Part shown: in pieces, positions 9,306 to 22,293 of the stretch
How positions within the stretch are numbered: the stretch's first letter is position 1
Layout: each line of letters starts with the position of its first letter
Source: Crotalaria pallida
Lineage: Eukaryota; Streptophyta; Magnoliopsida; Fabales; Fabaceae
Direction: 5' to 3'
Assembly (NCBI GenBank): GCA_037953625.1
Contig: CM075651.1
Location: 62,668,501 to 62,732,500, forward strand
Length of the DNA stretch: 64,000 nucleotides
Translations under genes and position numbers: made by a program
The notes under the pieces: model-generated
Told to the model about the DNA's origin: nothing
The model's input: only the letters and a program-made list of their open reading frames with translations
Database searches by the model: none

Positions 9306-12300
9306 CATGATACTAGGTGTTTTCATGAAAGTGATGTTTGCTTGCTTTTATCTTTTAACTTTAGAAAATAAATAAATTGATTTGATTATGAGAAAGGATT
9401 TTTAGTTTTAAAACTAAATTGTGATTAGAAAATAATGACTATGTGTGATTCGGTTTTGTTAAATTAAATTATTGGATTAATATATTAAAGTTATAATTTA
9501 ATTAATGAATGTAAGTAAGTAAAAATGTGATATACTGTGTATATGGTGTGAATACTTGGAATCTGTGTGTGTGTCTGTTCTTTGTACTGCTTGAATGTAT
9601 TGGAATTGTGTTAAATACTGTTTGTGAAATTTATTCGTGAAAAATGTTTTATTTGAAAAGAATGATTTAAACAACTTAAATTAATTTGAAATCCTTAATT
9701 GATCAGTGTTTAACGATATTGTAAAGATTTGAAATTAAATAAATCAATTGATTGGTTTTGAAGTTTTATTTTCTTGAATTCTATGTTTGATTTAATAAAG
9801 GATTTTAAAGAATTGTTTTCCTTCAATGTTTAGAGAAAATGATTTTAACCCAAAGGGTTTTAAACTAAGAGAAATAGATTCTGTTTTGGAAAAAGAATTG
9901 TTCTAAGAAGTTTTTCTTGGAAACATTTTATAAAAGAATGATTTGGATTTAAAGTCCTTTGGATATTGGCAATGTGCTTTTAAAAAGGGGATTATTTTAA
10001 AGTGTTTTAAAACGAAATTGAGAATTCACGTAAATCGTTTCTAACGCACGGGGAAAAATGTTTAGTTTGGGTGTTGGACGCGAAGGAAGCGTGGCAAGGA
10101 TAACGACTGGAAATTTCGGAAAGTTTCTGGATGTGTCGTCATCCAGGTGAGTGAGAGTGTTGTGCTCCCGTAACGTGGTTGCTCACAATTCGAATAGACG
10201 AATTGCGAGAGTACTGCGAATTAGGAAACGTAGATATTCATGCTAAGTGTTATCTGTCATGCATTACTAGATGTTTATTTGCTATGCATCACTAGATGTT
10301 TATCTGTTGTGCATACTGTATTTTGTTTAGATATTTTTTGATTTTGTCTGGAAAGCGAAATAGTGATGAGGGAACTGTGGAAGTAATAAGATAAGATCGA
10401 AAAGAGTAAAGAGAAATAAATAAGAAACATGAGAAATAACTGAGAAAGAAATAAGCAATGAGCTAAGAATAATGAGAAAGTATGGGAACGATTGAGAGAG
10501 AAATGAAACGTGATGCGAATGAGATTGGAAAAGATATGAAGAGTTGAGATTCGAAAGAGGATGTGATTATGAAAGTGAGAAAGTGGTTGAGTAGAGATGT
10601 GATTCCTCCCACATGTTTTTGGGAAGAAGCTTAGTGTTGAGTTGAGCTTGCTCCTCCATTAACACTCACCCAAAAATGTGATATTTGAAAAGAAATTTTT
10701 GAAAAGCTTTTGTGAAAATGATATTTCTGTGAAAGTTTTTGGAAAGATTATTTTTGAAAAAGTTTGTGAAATCGTGTTTTCGAAAAAGTTTTGCGAAAGA
10801 TGTTTTGGGAAAGACGAGGAAAATCTGTTGATGATGTGAACGAGAATTTTGTTGAGAATGAGTTTTGAGAATGTTGATGATGAGATGAGAAAGTAATTTG
10901 TGGCCTGGGGCCAATGAGATTTAGGGGGAATAGTTTGCGATTAGTGCTCGGGTTTCGTTGAAGGGATGTACCAAGGAGGAGCCGACCGTTAGGAATAAGC
11001 CGTTAATTAAAACACGAAACCTTAAAAGACTTAAAAGACATTTACAAATGCGGTGAGGTATGAGTGTCGTATCGAAGTAGTGGAGAGGAAGATACTATGG
11101 GTATCTGCGGATACTCAGGTGGGGATTGTAGGAGGGGAGGACGATGACGGTGAAACGTCAAGAAGTCTAGAGTATATTTTCTAGGCAGAGCGAACTCCAC
11201 ATGTGGTGCACTAACGTGGTGGGGACTGGGTCTAATACCGTGGTAAGCTCTGCAGGCCAACTAGAATTATACTGTCGCCCCCTCGATGCAAGTCTAGAAC
11301 AGTGAGAGGGACTGGAACGGGGCATTTGTGTTTGCCGCTGAGAGCGTGCCTTGATATGAATTGAGTTGATATGATTTGAGGCTGAGTCCTCCTGGTCTGG
11401 GACCATTTGTTGTGTGACAGCTGTCGTGCCCGCGTGGTAAAGGTCCTGTACTCCTGTTTGCTTCCGACTAGGTTGGGTGGTTGACCGAGGAGATGTAGAC
11501 GTGTGTGAGCTCAATGATGTTTCCCCCTCATCATTGATGCTAACCGAAATAATAAAACTTAAAAGACAAACATGATTCACAGAGGAGTATATCAAAAGAT
11601 ATCAAGTGTTGAACAAGAGTTATGAGTTGAGCACGAGAAAGTGATTCGTGACGTAAGAAATCATGAGGCAACGATTTGAATGGGAAAGGAATTGTGAGGC
11701 AAGTGTGATGAAGATTTTGGCTTTGAGTGAGGATATTGGTGTGTTAAGAATATTTCCGTATGCATGGTTTTATATGATTCATACATGCTAAGTGCATGAC
11801 ATGTTGCATATGTTGATGATGATGTGATTGCATTAGGATAAGTGTTTATGTTCCGATGTTCTAGTTTTATTATCTATTTACTTTTATATTAAGTCTACCC
11901 TGAGATCGCAAGGTCAACCCGTTGGTGTTTGGAACACTGACTCTCTCCTACCATGTTGTCGTATCGGCACTTGCTGATATTGCAACTGGTAGATGGCGCA
12001 GCGGAAGCGTGACGGGCTTCATCGACCAAGGTCCGGAGTTAGACGACAAGTATTAGGAAGCAAGACTAGAGGCTAGGAATTCCCCTGGCGGAATGTATTC
12101 CATTGTAAGTTCTTAGTTGCCCTTGATCTATCATACTGTACCCCGGCACAAGTTTTATTTGATATTGATGTTTCTGAAACAAGTCAATGGGCTATGTATA
12201 TTACATGATGATTTGAAAACGGTTTCAAAGTGCGGTGTCTTGTGACATCTCGGTTTGGAACATGAAAGGGTTGTGCAAATGAGAACATGAGTTTTAAATG

Positions 12301-12423
12301 TAACTATATTTTGAGAAGTTAAATGTTCTCATCTTGTGTAACACATGTTTTTTTTTTTTTTAAATGGCCCTAATTTTCACTACTTTTAGTTTGAGATTCA
12401 AGTTGCCAAATCGGGGTGTTACA
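9306..12423 (+). repeat. Tekay-like LTR fragment of a second subfamily
   Basis: Ends CGGGGTGTTACA at 12423. It is AT-rich at 9306-9990, has degenerate GAAAAAGTTTTGTGAAA-like reiterations at about 10680-10830, and a more GC-rich part at 11040-12100. No open frame shows a recognisable domain on either strand, and short frames near 11042-11595 look accidental. I could not find a clear TG start, so the left boundary is uncertain and 9306 is only where the previous LTR ends. Confidence 0.5.
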
Positions 12424-12840
12424 ACCATAACTAGGCAAACAGACTAAGGTTGCATGTTTTGATTATATGTTTATTTAGATCTAAAAAAACATTATTATTA
12501 TTATTCTGGTTGTCTGGGTTATTTATTTGTTATTTGCAGATGTTAGGAAAGTGTGGAAAGTTCCGAAAATAGAGGAAACTCTGTCGGATTTTCCAAAACT
12601 CTAAATGAATTAAAATCAGTCTTGAACATAATTAAGTAAAGAAAATTTAAAAAGGAAAGGATGTATTGTGCACTCTATTTTTTCAGAAAAGTAAATAAAA
12701 AGATAATTAATTTATTATATATATAAAAGTTAAATTTTGTTAGTGCTATAACTCTGAAATACGAATTAAATTTGAAACCAACTTAGTAAAAAGATATAAC
12801 TTAATGAAATAGATAGTAAATAAAAAAATAGGGTGTCACA
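12424..12840 (+). repeat. 3' end of another Tekay-like LTR
   Basis: Ends GGGTGTCACA at 12840 and carries the GGAAACTCTGTCGGA block typical of this LTR family. Its left part was probably separated from it by the LTR ending at 12423; I cannot identify that part. Nothing codes here. Confidence 0.55.
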
Positions 12841-12923
12841 ACATGCATTAAGATGATTAAGGCACTTAGGATATGTTTTTTGTGGCCTTCAAATGTTTTG
12901 CATTGACATGTTCCCTTAGTTTC
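12841..12923 (+). other. Untranslated part of Athila-like element Z, left of element A
   Basis: Short stretch joining 23576 once element A and one GTTTC are removed. It belongs to the sequence leading to the LTR at 24331. No gene. Confidence 0.4.
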
Positions 12924-13560
12924 TGTAGGGTCTGCCAACCATACACGGACCCAAGTCTTACTAAAGGGGTTCTCCAAGGGCACTTTCCTCAGATTACATG
13001 TCATAAAAGTCCTTCGCTCGGACTCATGGACTCCGAGCAGACCAAAGGGCCAGGCTCGGACTTGATGGATCCGAGCCTTACTATCGGTCCCCCATCCATC
13101 AGGCTCGGAACTCTAGAACCGAGACATACCGTCGGCTAGTGGATAAGCTCAGGCTCGCCGAGGCTTCTTATCCCTTCCGCAAATATCTACTAGATTCTCG
13201 CAACAGCCTAGACATGAGATCTTCAGTTGATCCTAACCAGATTCTAAGAGCATAATTATCCGACATTATCTCACAGAGTCCTGGTTCAGCACAACTCTGA
13301 TACAGGGCCCAAACGGCCCATATCAGCCTCCTTCAAACCCTATAAATAGCTCACCACAGCTAGGGTTTCAGGTAAGTACTCTCATCCCTAAGTTGACACT
13401 CTGCACACACTCGTTGACTAGGGAGACCCTGCTTTTCCCAACTGGAACTGTAGAAATACCACAAGTCACATATTAACACTTGATTCTCTCTTGGGCTCCT
13501 GGTTACCATAATCTTGAGCACTTAGGGGGTTAAGGACATCTAGTGTTCAAGGACACTACA
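12924..13560 (+). repeat. 5' LTR of A with TATA box
   Basis: 637 bp. A TATA box (TATAAATAG) lies at 13341-13349, preceded by CAAACCC. TAGGGTTTCAGGTAAGTACT follows, which includes a good 5' splice-site consensus about 30 bases after the TATA box. Inverted CTCGGACT..CCGAGC words in the U3 half can pair. Confidence 0.92.
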
Positions 13561-13561
13561 T

Positions 13562-13579
13562 TGGCGCCGTCTGTGGGGA
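13562..13579 (+). promoter_or_regulatory. Primer binding site of A
   Basis: TGGCGCCGTCTGTGGGGA, one base after the LTR. The first eight bases equal the Athila site but the rest differs, so another tRNA is probably used; I did not identify it. Confidence 0.75.
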
Positions 13580-13613
13580 AAGAATAACTAGTATTCCCAC
13601 GTTCACTGTTCTC

Positions 13614-15268
13614 ATGGCAAACGATAAGGGTAATCAAGGAGATCTCCGCCGTCGCCTCCGTGGGAGGCCACCAAAGAACGGGGGAAACATTAGGGATAGA
13701 ATCGCCCCAGGAATACCAACTGAAGGCAATCAGGCCGATGTTCCTCCAGTTCCTCCGGAGGGTCAGGCGCAAGCCACGGTTCTTCCGGTTACTCAGGCAC
13801 AAGCCACTGTTACTCCTCGCATGGAGGGCGGCGGAGGGCGATCCAACCCTCGCACTGTTCCAGATGGACATGTTTCAGAATGGCATGATACCGCAGATTC
13901 TGGACCACATCAATCTCGGAGGGCCCCTGCTGGATCACGAATTGGGGAGGATCGGCGTTGAGCGTTCCGCTCATCGTGATCATTCCCGAGTCGAGCGATC
14001 CGACAGGGAAATACCTCACTTGACAAGGGGTCATTTTGGAACGCTTCAGGGCGGTCAACGTTCTGAAACAGAGGGCAGGTCTTACATGACTACCTCTTCA
14101 TCCTGAAGGAGAGAAGAATCAATCATGGAAATTTTGAGAACTCAGACTTCCCTGATTGAGAAACAGAATCAGGCTATTGCTGCTCTTCAGCAGCAGAGCA
14201 TGGCAAGAACGGCCGAGCAAGGCCCTAACGTGGCTCTCAGCAACCCGAGCAATCTACCTCCTCCCCCACCCCTCAACTTGAACAGGGTTCCTGAACGTGT
14301 TGGTGGGGAACCTCATCCTGGACATCCTTTCACAGTTGAGATTATGGCATTTCAAACCCCGCAGACTTATGTGGGCCATCAAAATATCCCTCGGTACACT
14401 AGGACAACTGATCCGATGGACCACATTGCAGCTTACGAGTCTTCCATGATGTTTTATGGAGGAGGGGATTTCATGAAGTGCCGCGCTTTCTCAATGACCT
14501 TGGGCTCGGCACCTTTGAGATGGTTCAATTCCCTGCCTGCTAATTCAATTCACTCTTGGGCCGAGCTTAGAAGAGCATTCTGAAATAGATACACAGCCAG
14601 TATGTCACAACCGAAGTCAGATCATTCACTAGCTGGAGTCACCCAGAGACCTGAGGAGTCTCTACGCGACTACCTAGCTCGGTACCAACAAGAGGCTAGT
14701 GGCATATCAGGACTGCAGTCTGGAGTATCTGTCCTCTTGCTCACTCAAGGCTTGCGAGATGGAGATTTCAAGGATTGTTTGATTGGAGAACCACCCAAGG
14801 ATATGGCCAAGCTTAGGGAAAGGTCCAGGAAGTTTGTTAATCTGGAAGAGTTTCATAGGATTAGTACCGCGGCACGGGGTAAAGAAGAACGTCAAGAGGT
14901 GTGCCCTCGTCAAAACGATCCTCGCCAAAGCGATCGTTTTCGAGATAGCAGGGGGAGGAAGGACAAAGGAGAAAGAGAAAGAGGTGAAAAACTGCCTCCA
15001 AAAGGCAAGTACGATGAGTATACCCAGCTTACAGTCCCGAGGTGCGCATACCGAGATGCGCAATATCACTCGGCCTCCAGCTCTGAGAAGAGCTGCTCAA
15101 AAGGACAAGATGAAGTATTGTGACCATCATGGCGGATGGGGGCATACCACTGACCAGTGTACTATGCTAAAGGACTTGATTGAAGAAATGGTAAGGGATG
15201 GAAAGCTTCAACAATACATTGGCGAAGCAATGCGGAAACGGGCTAAAAGAAAGTCATTCCCCACCTAG
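13614..15268 (+). pseudogene. gag of Tat element A, broken
   Basis: The start MANDKGNQGDLRRRLRGRPP matches the gag start of element B. Further recognisable parts are the capsid-like block (DPMDHIAAYESSMMFYGG, then LGSAPLRWFNSLP) and, near 15110-15180, a conserved CDHHGGWGHTTDQC zinc-knuckle-like motif. The reading passes through all three frames: a shift near 13940, TGA at 14104-14106, TGA at 14581-14583, and further shifts between about 14780 and 15200. The equivalent gag in B is open for most of its length, so the damage is specific to this copy. It overlaps the start of the protease region. Confidence 0.85.
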
Positions 15269-18200
15269 ATCCGAGCAGAAACAAATGAACAGAAGCCCTT
15301 CACCACCTGCAGGGGGAGCATCTACCCTACTATCCGAACAGGATAAAGGTAGAGAGACTTTTCTGATTAACACCATTTCTAGAGGGTTTGCTGGTGGAGG
15401 GGAAAAAAGAGGTGATCGAAAGAAATATGTGGGGCAAGTCCTTTCGGTGGCAAGCCAACCAATTCAAAAACCCAAAAAGAAGAACATCGTCATCAGCTCT
15501 AGTGACGAGGATTTTGCTGATATTATCCAAGACCACAATGATCCAATGGTAGTTATAGCCAGGCTTGGCAATAATGAAGTAAAAAGGATTCTCGTTGATC
15601 AGGGGAGTTCGGCTGACATTATGTTCTTGGATCTGTTCGAAGCCTTGAGATTGAAAAGATCTGACCTAACTCCGTTCGAGGGAAGTTTGATTGGCTTTAC
15701 GGGCCATTCTATTGTTCCTCTAGGGCATATCCACCTCCCAATTACCATGGGGGAACAACCATCTGCTCGAACGGAGATAGTGAAGTTTCTGGTTGTCCAG
15801 GCTCCGTCGGTATACAACGCCATCCTCGGCCGTACTGCACTCCAGTCCTTTGGTGCCATCGTATCAACTGTCCACCTAGCTATGAAGTTTCCAGGGTCTG
15901 ACGATAAGGTGGTAACGGTACGTTCCGAACAAGAGCTGGCTCGGAAGTGTTACAATATCAGCCTGGGCAAACTGAAGCTTGAAGATGAAAAGATGATGCA
16001 AGAACCACTCAACAAGGGAAGTGTCAACTTGGCAGATCTTGACGTAAGGGAGGAGGATGAAACTAGGCCAACCCCTCAAGGGGACTTCAAGAAAGTAATT
16101 TTGGGATCCGATCCATCCTGTTGTGTCAAGATTGGTGTTGGTCTTGCTGAAGAAGTTGAAAGAGAACTGACAGAACTGCTCGTAGAAAACAAAGACCTAT
16201 TTTCTTGGACCTCGGCAGACATGCCAGGAATTGATCCGAATTTCATTTGTCATAAATTAAGCATGTACCCTGGTGCCAAGCCAGTTTGTCAGAAGAAAAG
16301 GCGGGTCGGAACCGAGAAGGCTCAAGCAACAGAAGAAAAGGTTGCCGAGCTACTTGAAGCAGGGTTCATCAGAGAAGTGGTGTACACCGATTGGTTGGCT
16401 AATCCAGTACTGGTTATGAAATCCAATGGAAAGTGGAGAATGTGCGTGGATTATACAGACTTGAACAAGGTCTGCCCCAAGGACCAATACCCACTTCCCT
16501 GCATAGACAAATTAGTAGATAGCTCGGCAGGATATCAGAGATTGTCCTTCATGGACTCTTATTCGGGCTACAATTAGATCCCGATGTATCCTCCAGATCA
16601 GGTGAAGACTTCATTCGTCATTGAAAATGCCACGTATTGTTACAACGTCATGCCCTTCAGACTTAAGAACGTTGGGGCGACTTATCAGTGGATGATGAAC
16701 AAGGTGTTCAGCTCACTTATTGGGCCGAGGATGGAGGTATACATCGACGATATGATTGCTAAGAGTTTAAAGGAAGAAGACCATGCTAAGGATTTGAAGA
16801 TCATTCTTGGCAGAATTCGGCAATTCGACATGAGGTTGAATCCGGAGAAATGCACCTTTGGGGTTCCTGCTGGGTCATTCCTCGGATTCATGCTTACTGA
16901 ACGTGGGATCGAGGCAAATCCAGAGAAGTGCCGAGCCATCCTCGATATGAAGAGTCCCTCTGACATCAACGGTGTACAGCAACTGGCAGGTCGGGTAGCG
17001 GCTCTTTCCAGATTTTTGTCCCAGTCAGCTCGGAAGGCTCTACCGTGGTACCAACTGCTGAGGAAGGAAAAGGAAAAGACATTTGAATGGAACGAGGCAT
17101 GCGAAAAGGCCTTCACTGACCTTAAGCAATACCTGGAATCTCCTCCAATCTTATCTAGTCCTGTAACTAGAGAAATTCTTTTTCTTTACTTATCAGTGGG
17201 TGATTCGGTCGTCAGCTCGGTTCTGGTCTAGGAAGAATCAGGCAAAGAATCCCCTGTTTATTTTGTCAGCCGAGCGCTTCAAGGACCAGAGTTGAGGTAC
17301 CAGAAGGTGGAAAAACTGGATTTTTGTTTGGTTATCACGGCCAGAAGACTGCGTCAATACTTCCAGAGCCACCACATCACGGTCAGAACAGCTCAGCCGA
17401 TCCGTCAGATTCTTCAAAAACTCGACTTGGCAGGCAGAATGGTGACTTGGGCCATTGAACTTTCCGAGTTCGACATCACTTTCGAACCTAGGAAGGAAAT
17501 GAAGTCCCAGGTCCTAGCTGATTTTCTCACCGAGTTTTCAGAGCCATTGATGAGCTCAAACTTGAACTGGAGCATTTATGTCGATGGGTCAAGCAACAAG
17601 CTCGGAGCAGGTGCTGGAATAATCTTGGAGAATTCCGAGGGAGTTACCCTGGAATATTCTTTGAAGTTCGGATTTCCTACTTCAAATAATCAGGCAGAAT
17701 ATGAAGCTGTAATGGCCGGTCTAAGGATGGCAAAAGAAGTGGGGGCCCGAGAAGTGAAGATTCTCAGCGATTCTCAGTTGGTGGTTTCGCAAGTTAAAGG
17801 TGATTATCAAGCTAAGGAACCCATCCTCCAAAAGTACCTGGAGAAGGTGAAGTTCCTATCTTCGGAGTTCGCCAAGGTCGAATTCTGCCACATCCCAAGG
17901 GAAAGCAATGGCCGAGCAGACATTCTTTCTAAACTTGCTTCAACAAAAGGCCCTGGGAATAACAAAATGTTGATCCAAGAAATGGTGCACGGACCTAGCG
18001 TTGTCCTCTCCGTTTAAGTGGATCCAAGTTGGACTGTTCCGATCATGAGTTACTTGGAACAAGGAGTTCTGCCAACTGATCCAATTGAGGCCAAGAAACT
18101 CGTCAGGAAAGCATCACAATTTGCCCTGGTTGATGGAATACTGTTTCGCCGAGGGGTCAGTGGCCCCATGCTCAGATGTTTCGATCCCGCTGAAGCAAAA

Positions 18201-19265
18201 AATACAATGGAAGAGGTTCACGGGGGTATTGGAAGTCATCATGTTGGAGGGAAATCACTGGCCAAGAAGATTCTAAGGGTAGGATACTACTGGCCGACCC
18301 TTCAGCAAGATGCGATCAATCATGTAAAGAGATGCGAAAAATGTCAGTTTCACAGCGATGTCTACCAGAAGCCGGCCGAGGAACTCCACTCACTTTCATC
18401 TCCCTATCCCTTCTATCAATGGGGAATGGATTTGATTGGCCAGTTCCCCGCCACACCAGGATAGCTAAAGTGGGTGATAGTGGCCATTGATTATTTTACC
18501 AAGTGGATTGAAGCCGAGCCTCTGGCAACTATCTCGTCGGCAAAGGTTCAGAAATTCTTTGAGAGACAGGTTGTAGCTCGGTTTGGAGTACCCCAAGTTT
18601 TGGTAATGGACAACAGAACTCAATTTGCTGCGAAGGTATTCCAAGACTTGGTCAATGCTTTAAACATTGAGCACTATTTTTCCTCGGTCGAGCACCCTCA
18701 GACCAATGGACAAGTAGAATCAGTGAACCGATCTATCATCCAGGGGATCAAGAAGAGGCTCGTCGGTGCAAAAGGAAATTGGCTGGAGAATTTGCATGAA
18801 GTGCTTTGGTCATATCGCACCACCATACAGACTTCGATAGGAGAAACTCCTTATCGGCTTACTTATGGTTGCGATGCAGTCATCCTGATAGAAAGAATCA
18901 TCCCTTCATTCTGAGCCATACAGCAACCGAACCCCCTCAACAACACTTTATTGTGTGAGGACCTCGTTCTATCGGAAGAAGTCAGAGATCTAGCCACCGA
19001 ACGTGAAAGACATGCAAAGCTTATGCAAGCGAAAAGGTATAATCGCTCGGTAGTACCCAGAGAGTTCGAGGTAGGCGACCTCGTCCTAAGAAGAGCTGAC
19101 ATTGGCCTCAAGAATGCTAAGGACGGGAAATTGGCTCAAAACTGGGAAGGGCCATACCGGGTAGCTTCCAAAACAGGAACGGGAGCCTAAAAGCTCGAAA
19201 CTCTCTCGGGTGCTCTCATCAACAACACATGAAACGTGGCAAAGCTTAGAGCATATTTCAGTTAG
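15198..19265 (+). pseudogene. pol of Tat element A: PR, RT, two RNase H, integrase
   Basis: A single frame runs the full length with six premature stops (16575 TAG, 17229 TAG, 18015 TAA, 18462 TAG, 18912 TGA, 19188 TAA) and no shift that I can see. Domains in order: protease with VDQGSSADIM (about 15590); RT with WRMCVDYTDLNKVCPKDQYP and the catalytic box YIDD (about 16740); a degenerate gypsy RNase H; a second, archaeal-type RNase H (YVDGSSNKLGAGAGI, NNQAEYEAVMAGL, SDSQLV; 17575-17790); integrase zinc finger (CEKCQF); and the integrase core (MDLIGQFP, NGQVESVN). The second RNase H is diagnostic for the Tat lineage. No chromodomain. Confidence 0.93.
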
Positions 19266-19770
19266 AGTTTTTTATCCCGTTTCAATTCTATTTTTAATTG
19301 TTTTTTGTTTCATTATTACCTTTGCTCTGTTAGGATTGCTTATTTTTGATGATGGTGTACGCTCGGTGGAACTCCGAGCCCATTGTATTTACTGCTTCGA
19401 ATAAATAAAAGTTTTGTTATTGAATTTATTGTATTTACGTACTTTTCCTCATAACCGACTAGCCACCGTTTATGACGCGAACGATTATAAACAGCTCAAA
19501 CAAGAGCTTATAACTCGTCAAGTACCTTAAAAAGATTCCCGATTCAAACATGATTTATTTTAAAAATCATTTATACATCGCGGATAGAGGAACCCACCTC
19601 GGCTAAAGTGCTGGAGTTCTGAGGTCTTAACACTTGAATTCTTAACAAAAAGAACAGAAAGAAGCATAAAATAAAAACGGATATTATAAATATTCAAAAC
19701 CAGTTACAGCAAAGAGATTCAAACCCATCTATTGGGGCAGATACAAAAGTAAAAAGGCAAAAGAAAAAAG
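19266..19770 (+). other. Spacer between pol and the antisense gene of A
   Basis: Non-coding. It contains paired words such as GCTCGGTGGAACTCCGAGC and GTTTAT..ATAAAC, and the block GAACCCACCTCGGCTAAAG, conserved in inverse order in B (32680-32720) and weakly in C (58230-58260). For the antisense gene it is the 3' flank. Confidence 0.7.
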
Positions 19771-22293
19771 CTACTCTATATCAGACAGTACTACGCTGTC
19801 AGGGACGAACTTATCATCTTCCTTTTCCTCATCTTCGGCACCCTCGGCCAAATGGTCAGGTAGATCAGTCCTGCCCATATCAATCGGGACCCCACCTGCA
19901 TCCACAATCCGACCATTTTTGGTAGCAAAGTTAGGGTCTTCACCCTTGGTCACGAGGCCAGGATTCAAGATGCGAAGTTGCTCGGCGGTGTTGAGGAAAG
20001 AATCTCCAACCGCATGATCCCAATTAAACAGATTCTCCTCGGCTGCCTTTTTATGCTTAAGAGCTTTCGCTCTCATTTTATCCAAAGAAGCTCGGAGCCC
20101 AGTGGCCTCGTCCTTGGCATACTCGAGTTGTTCCCGAGCCACTGCGACGTCTTCCTCGGCCTTCTTCTTGATTTCTTCAGCCTTTCTTATCCCCTCGTTG
20201 GCCTCTTGAAGGGTTTTTTCTGCTTTCTCTTTGTCAGCCTCAGCCTTAGCCTTGGCATCTTCAGCATCCTGCCTCCCCTTTTGCAGCTTTTCATTCTCGG
20301 CAGCCAGTGCTTGAAGCTTTTTATTAAGACCCTCTACTTGAAGCTGTAAGTAGTCTTCCCGAGCGTCAGCTTCACTTCGTTTTTTCTTCTCCTCGGAAGA
20401 CACACCAGCATGAACGTCGTCACCCCGCTGACTGAGGTAACAAAGAATACTTGCACCTCGCAGGAAACTCCTCACCAGGGCCGAACAGTTGTTTTCCCAA
20501 GTACCTTGGGTCCAGGCACCTATCACTTGCGCGTCCTCAGGGGGGAAGACAGTTGCGTTAAAGGCATCGGAGTTCTTCTTAGCCCACACTGTTTTAGCGA
20601 CAATGTCGTCCATACCCTCAGTAACGTGAACTCCCTTGTGGGACATACTCAGATGGAGGCAACCTTCGGCCACTCCGTTTCCTGTGTCCATCTGAGGCCG
20701 CTTAGGTGGACGCTCGGGGGTACCCTGAGCACTCGGCTGAGCCTCCGAGTTGATTATTTGTTCTATGCCTTCAGCGGTTGAAATCACTTCGGCAGGGACA
20801 GCCTGAGGAGGAATGGTTGGATTACTCTTTGGCGCTGGCTCGGAGGACGGGCTTTTTGATGAGGAGCTCGAGCCGGCCTTCACAGCAGCTAGCTGAGTCA
20901 TCCTGGCCGAGGCAGCAGCACTCTTTTTGGCCTTTGAAGCTTTCTTCCCCATTTTTTCTGCAACAAGAAAAGATGTGTTATACCGATCCAAAAAAAAATG
21001 TATATATACCAAGTTCGACTTTCACTTCACCCTGTGTTCTCTTCAACAGAATTTGCTTTGTATCAATTTGACCCTTCTCTCGAAGATACTCCCAAACTCG
21101 GTCGCATAACCGCTTCTCGGCTTTAGTTAAATCGGCCTTATAATCAAATTGATACAGGGAGGCCCCTTGGTTATAAATGCCGTTAGACCAACTCAAAAGG
21201 AATTGAGGCACGACCTTAATTTCCCCTTCTTCCTCAACATGTTCCATAAACCAGCACACTTCGGTTCCAGTGTATTCGTATTGGAAGAAGAGTGGTTTGA
21301 AGGACTTCCAAGAATCGGTAACTTTGGCAAAAAGGGCATGCTCCCTCCGAGCCTTCAAGGACACCCAAAGTCCCTTTGAATCGCCGAACTTATTTACTTG
21401 GGGGGCATACAACCAGAAGAAGGATCGTAACGTTGCTACTAGACCTTCGGCGTCGCAAAACTGTTGAAACGCCCTGACAAAGACCCACCCGCCTGGATGT
21501 AGCTGGCTCGGGGCTATATCTAAGTGCTTTAGGACTTCTATCTCAAAGGTGGAAAAGGGCGTGCAGATTCCGACCATTGTCACTATTTCCTCGTAAAAGT
21601 AAAAGAGTTGTCGATTTTCCGGCACTTGGAAGCATATCCGGTCGTCTATGCTCGCATGTCTTAATACAAATTCCGATGCATTCCCATCTTCGCTCGGAGG
21701 CGTTAGAAGTGGACGAAGGTGGTTCAAGCTGTTAGTCGTTAACAGCGAGGGCCTTGTTCCAAGCACTTCCCGATCGAAGACAGCATCGTACTGCGCATGG
21801 TTGGGTGGTAGAGGATATTCTTCAGGATGGGTATCGCACCTGCGTTCCACCATATCTGGGGAAAAAGTAAAAGGCTCGGCGTTAGCATTTTTTATAGCAG
21901 GCATTTTAATTCTAAAACTAAGGCCGAGCCTAGAACCTTTTCCCTCCTCCCTCATAGAATCTCCAAAAAACTCGTCCCCTCCTGTAAAGCATTCCGGGCT
22001 AGACCTAACCTGAGCTCGACGCTCAGCAAACCTATAAGCCAACAGCCACCTATTTTCCTCTGCGGGATCCGAAGGATATTCTACGGTTAATGGTTCTACC
22101 TCAGGTGACTCGTTGGATCCATGGCCAAAGGGGGGGTAGGAGAATTTACTGCATCGTTGGTGTCAGAATTCTCAGAATCCCCAAATTGCCCAGAACTCCC
22201 AGAAAAACCCGAATCACTATCACTAGAAGGCTCCTCTCCTAATCTCCTACAGAGTTCGTGATAAATTCTTTTCAAATTCCTCCAACCTCTCAT
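19771..22293 (-). pseudogene. Antisense gene (aORF) of Tat element A
   Basis: Gene opposite to gag-pol. Start ATG 22293 (MRGWRNLKRIYHELC). After an acidic serine-rich stretch, a globular domain (about 22042-21010) with blocks FTFSPDMVERRCDTHPEEYP, FYFYEEIVTMVG and IAPSQLHPGGWVF resembles Pfam Transposase_28 (putative gypsy-type transposon). A 53-bp GT..AG segment (about 20958-21010) looks like an intron. The last exon reads MGKKASKAKK (ATG 20952) followed by a long charged coiled coil (about 20400-20040) and an acidic tail ending VVLSDIE. One missing base near 22120, after a C-run, breaks the frame. Extra antisense ORFs are described for Tat-lineage elements; their role is unknown. It may have its own promoter. 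Confidence 0.8.

Noticed and set aside
12924..13560. LTR of A as promoter of a neighbouring cellular gene
   Set aside because: No cellular gene on either side; flanks are other repeats.
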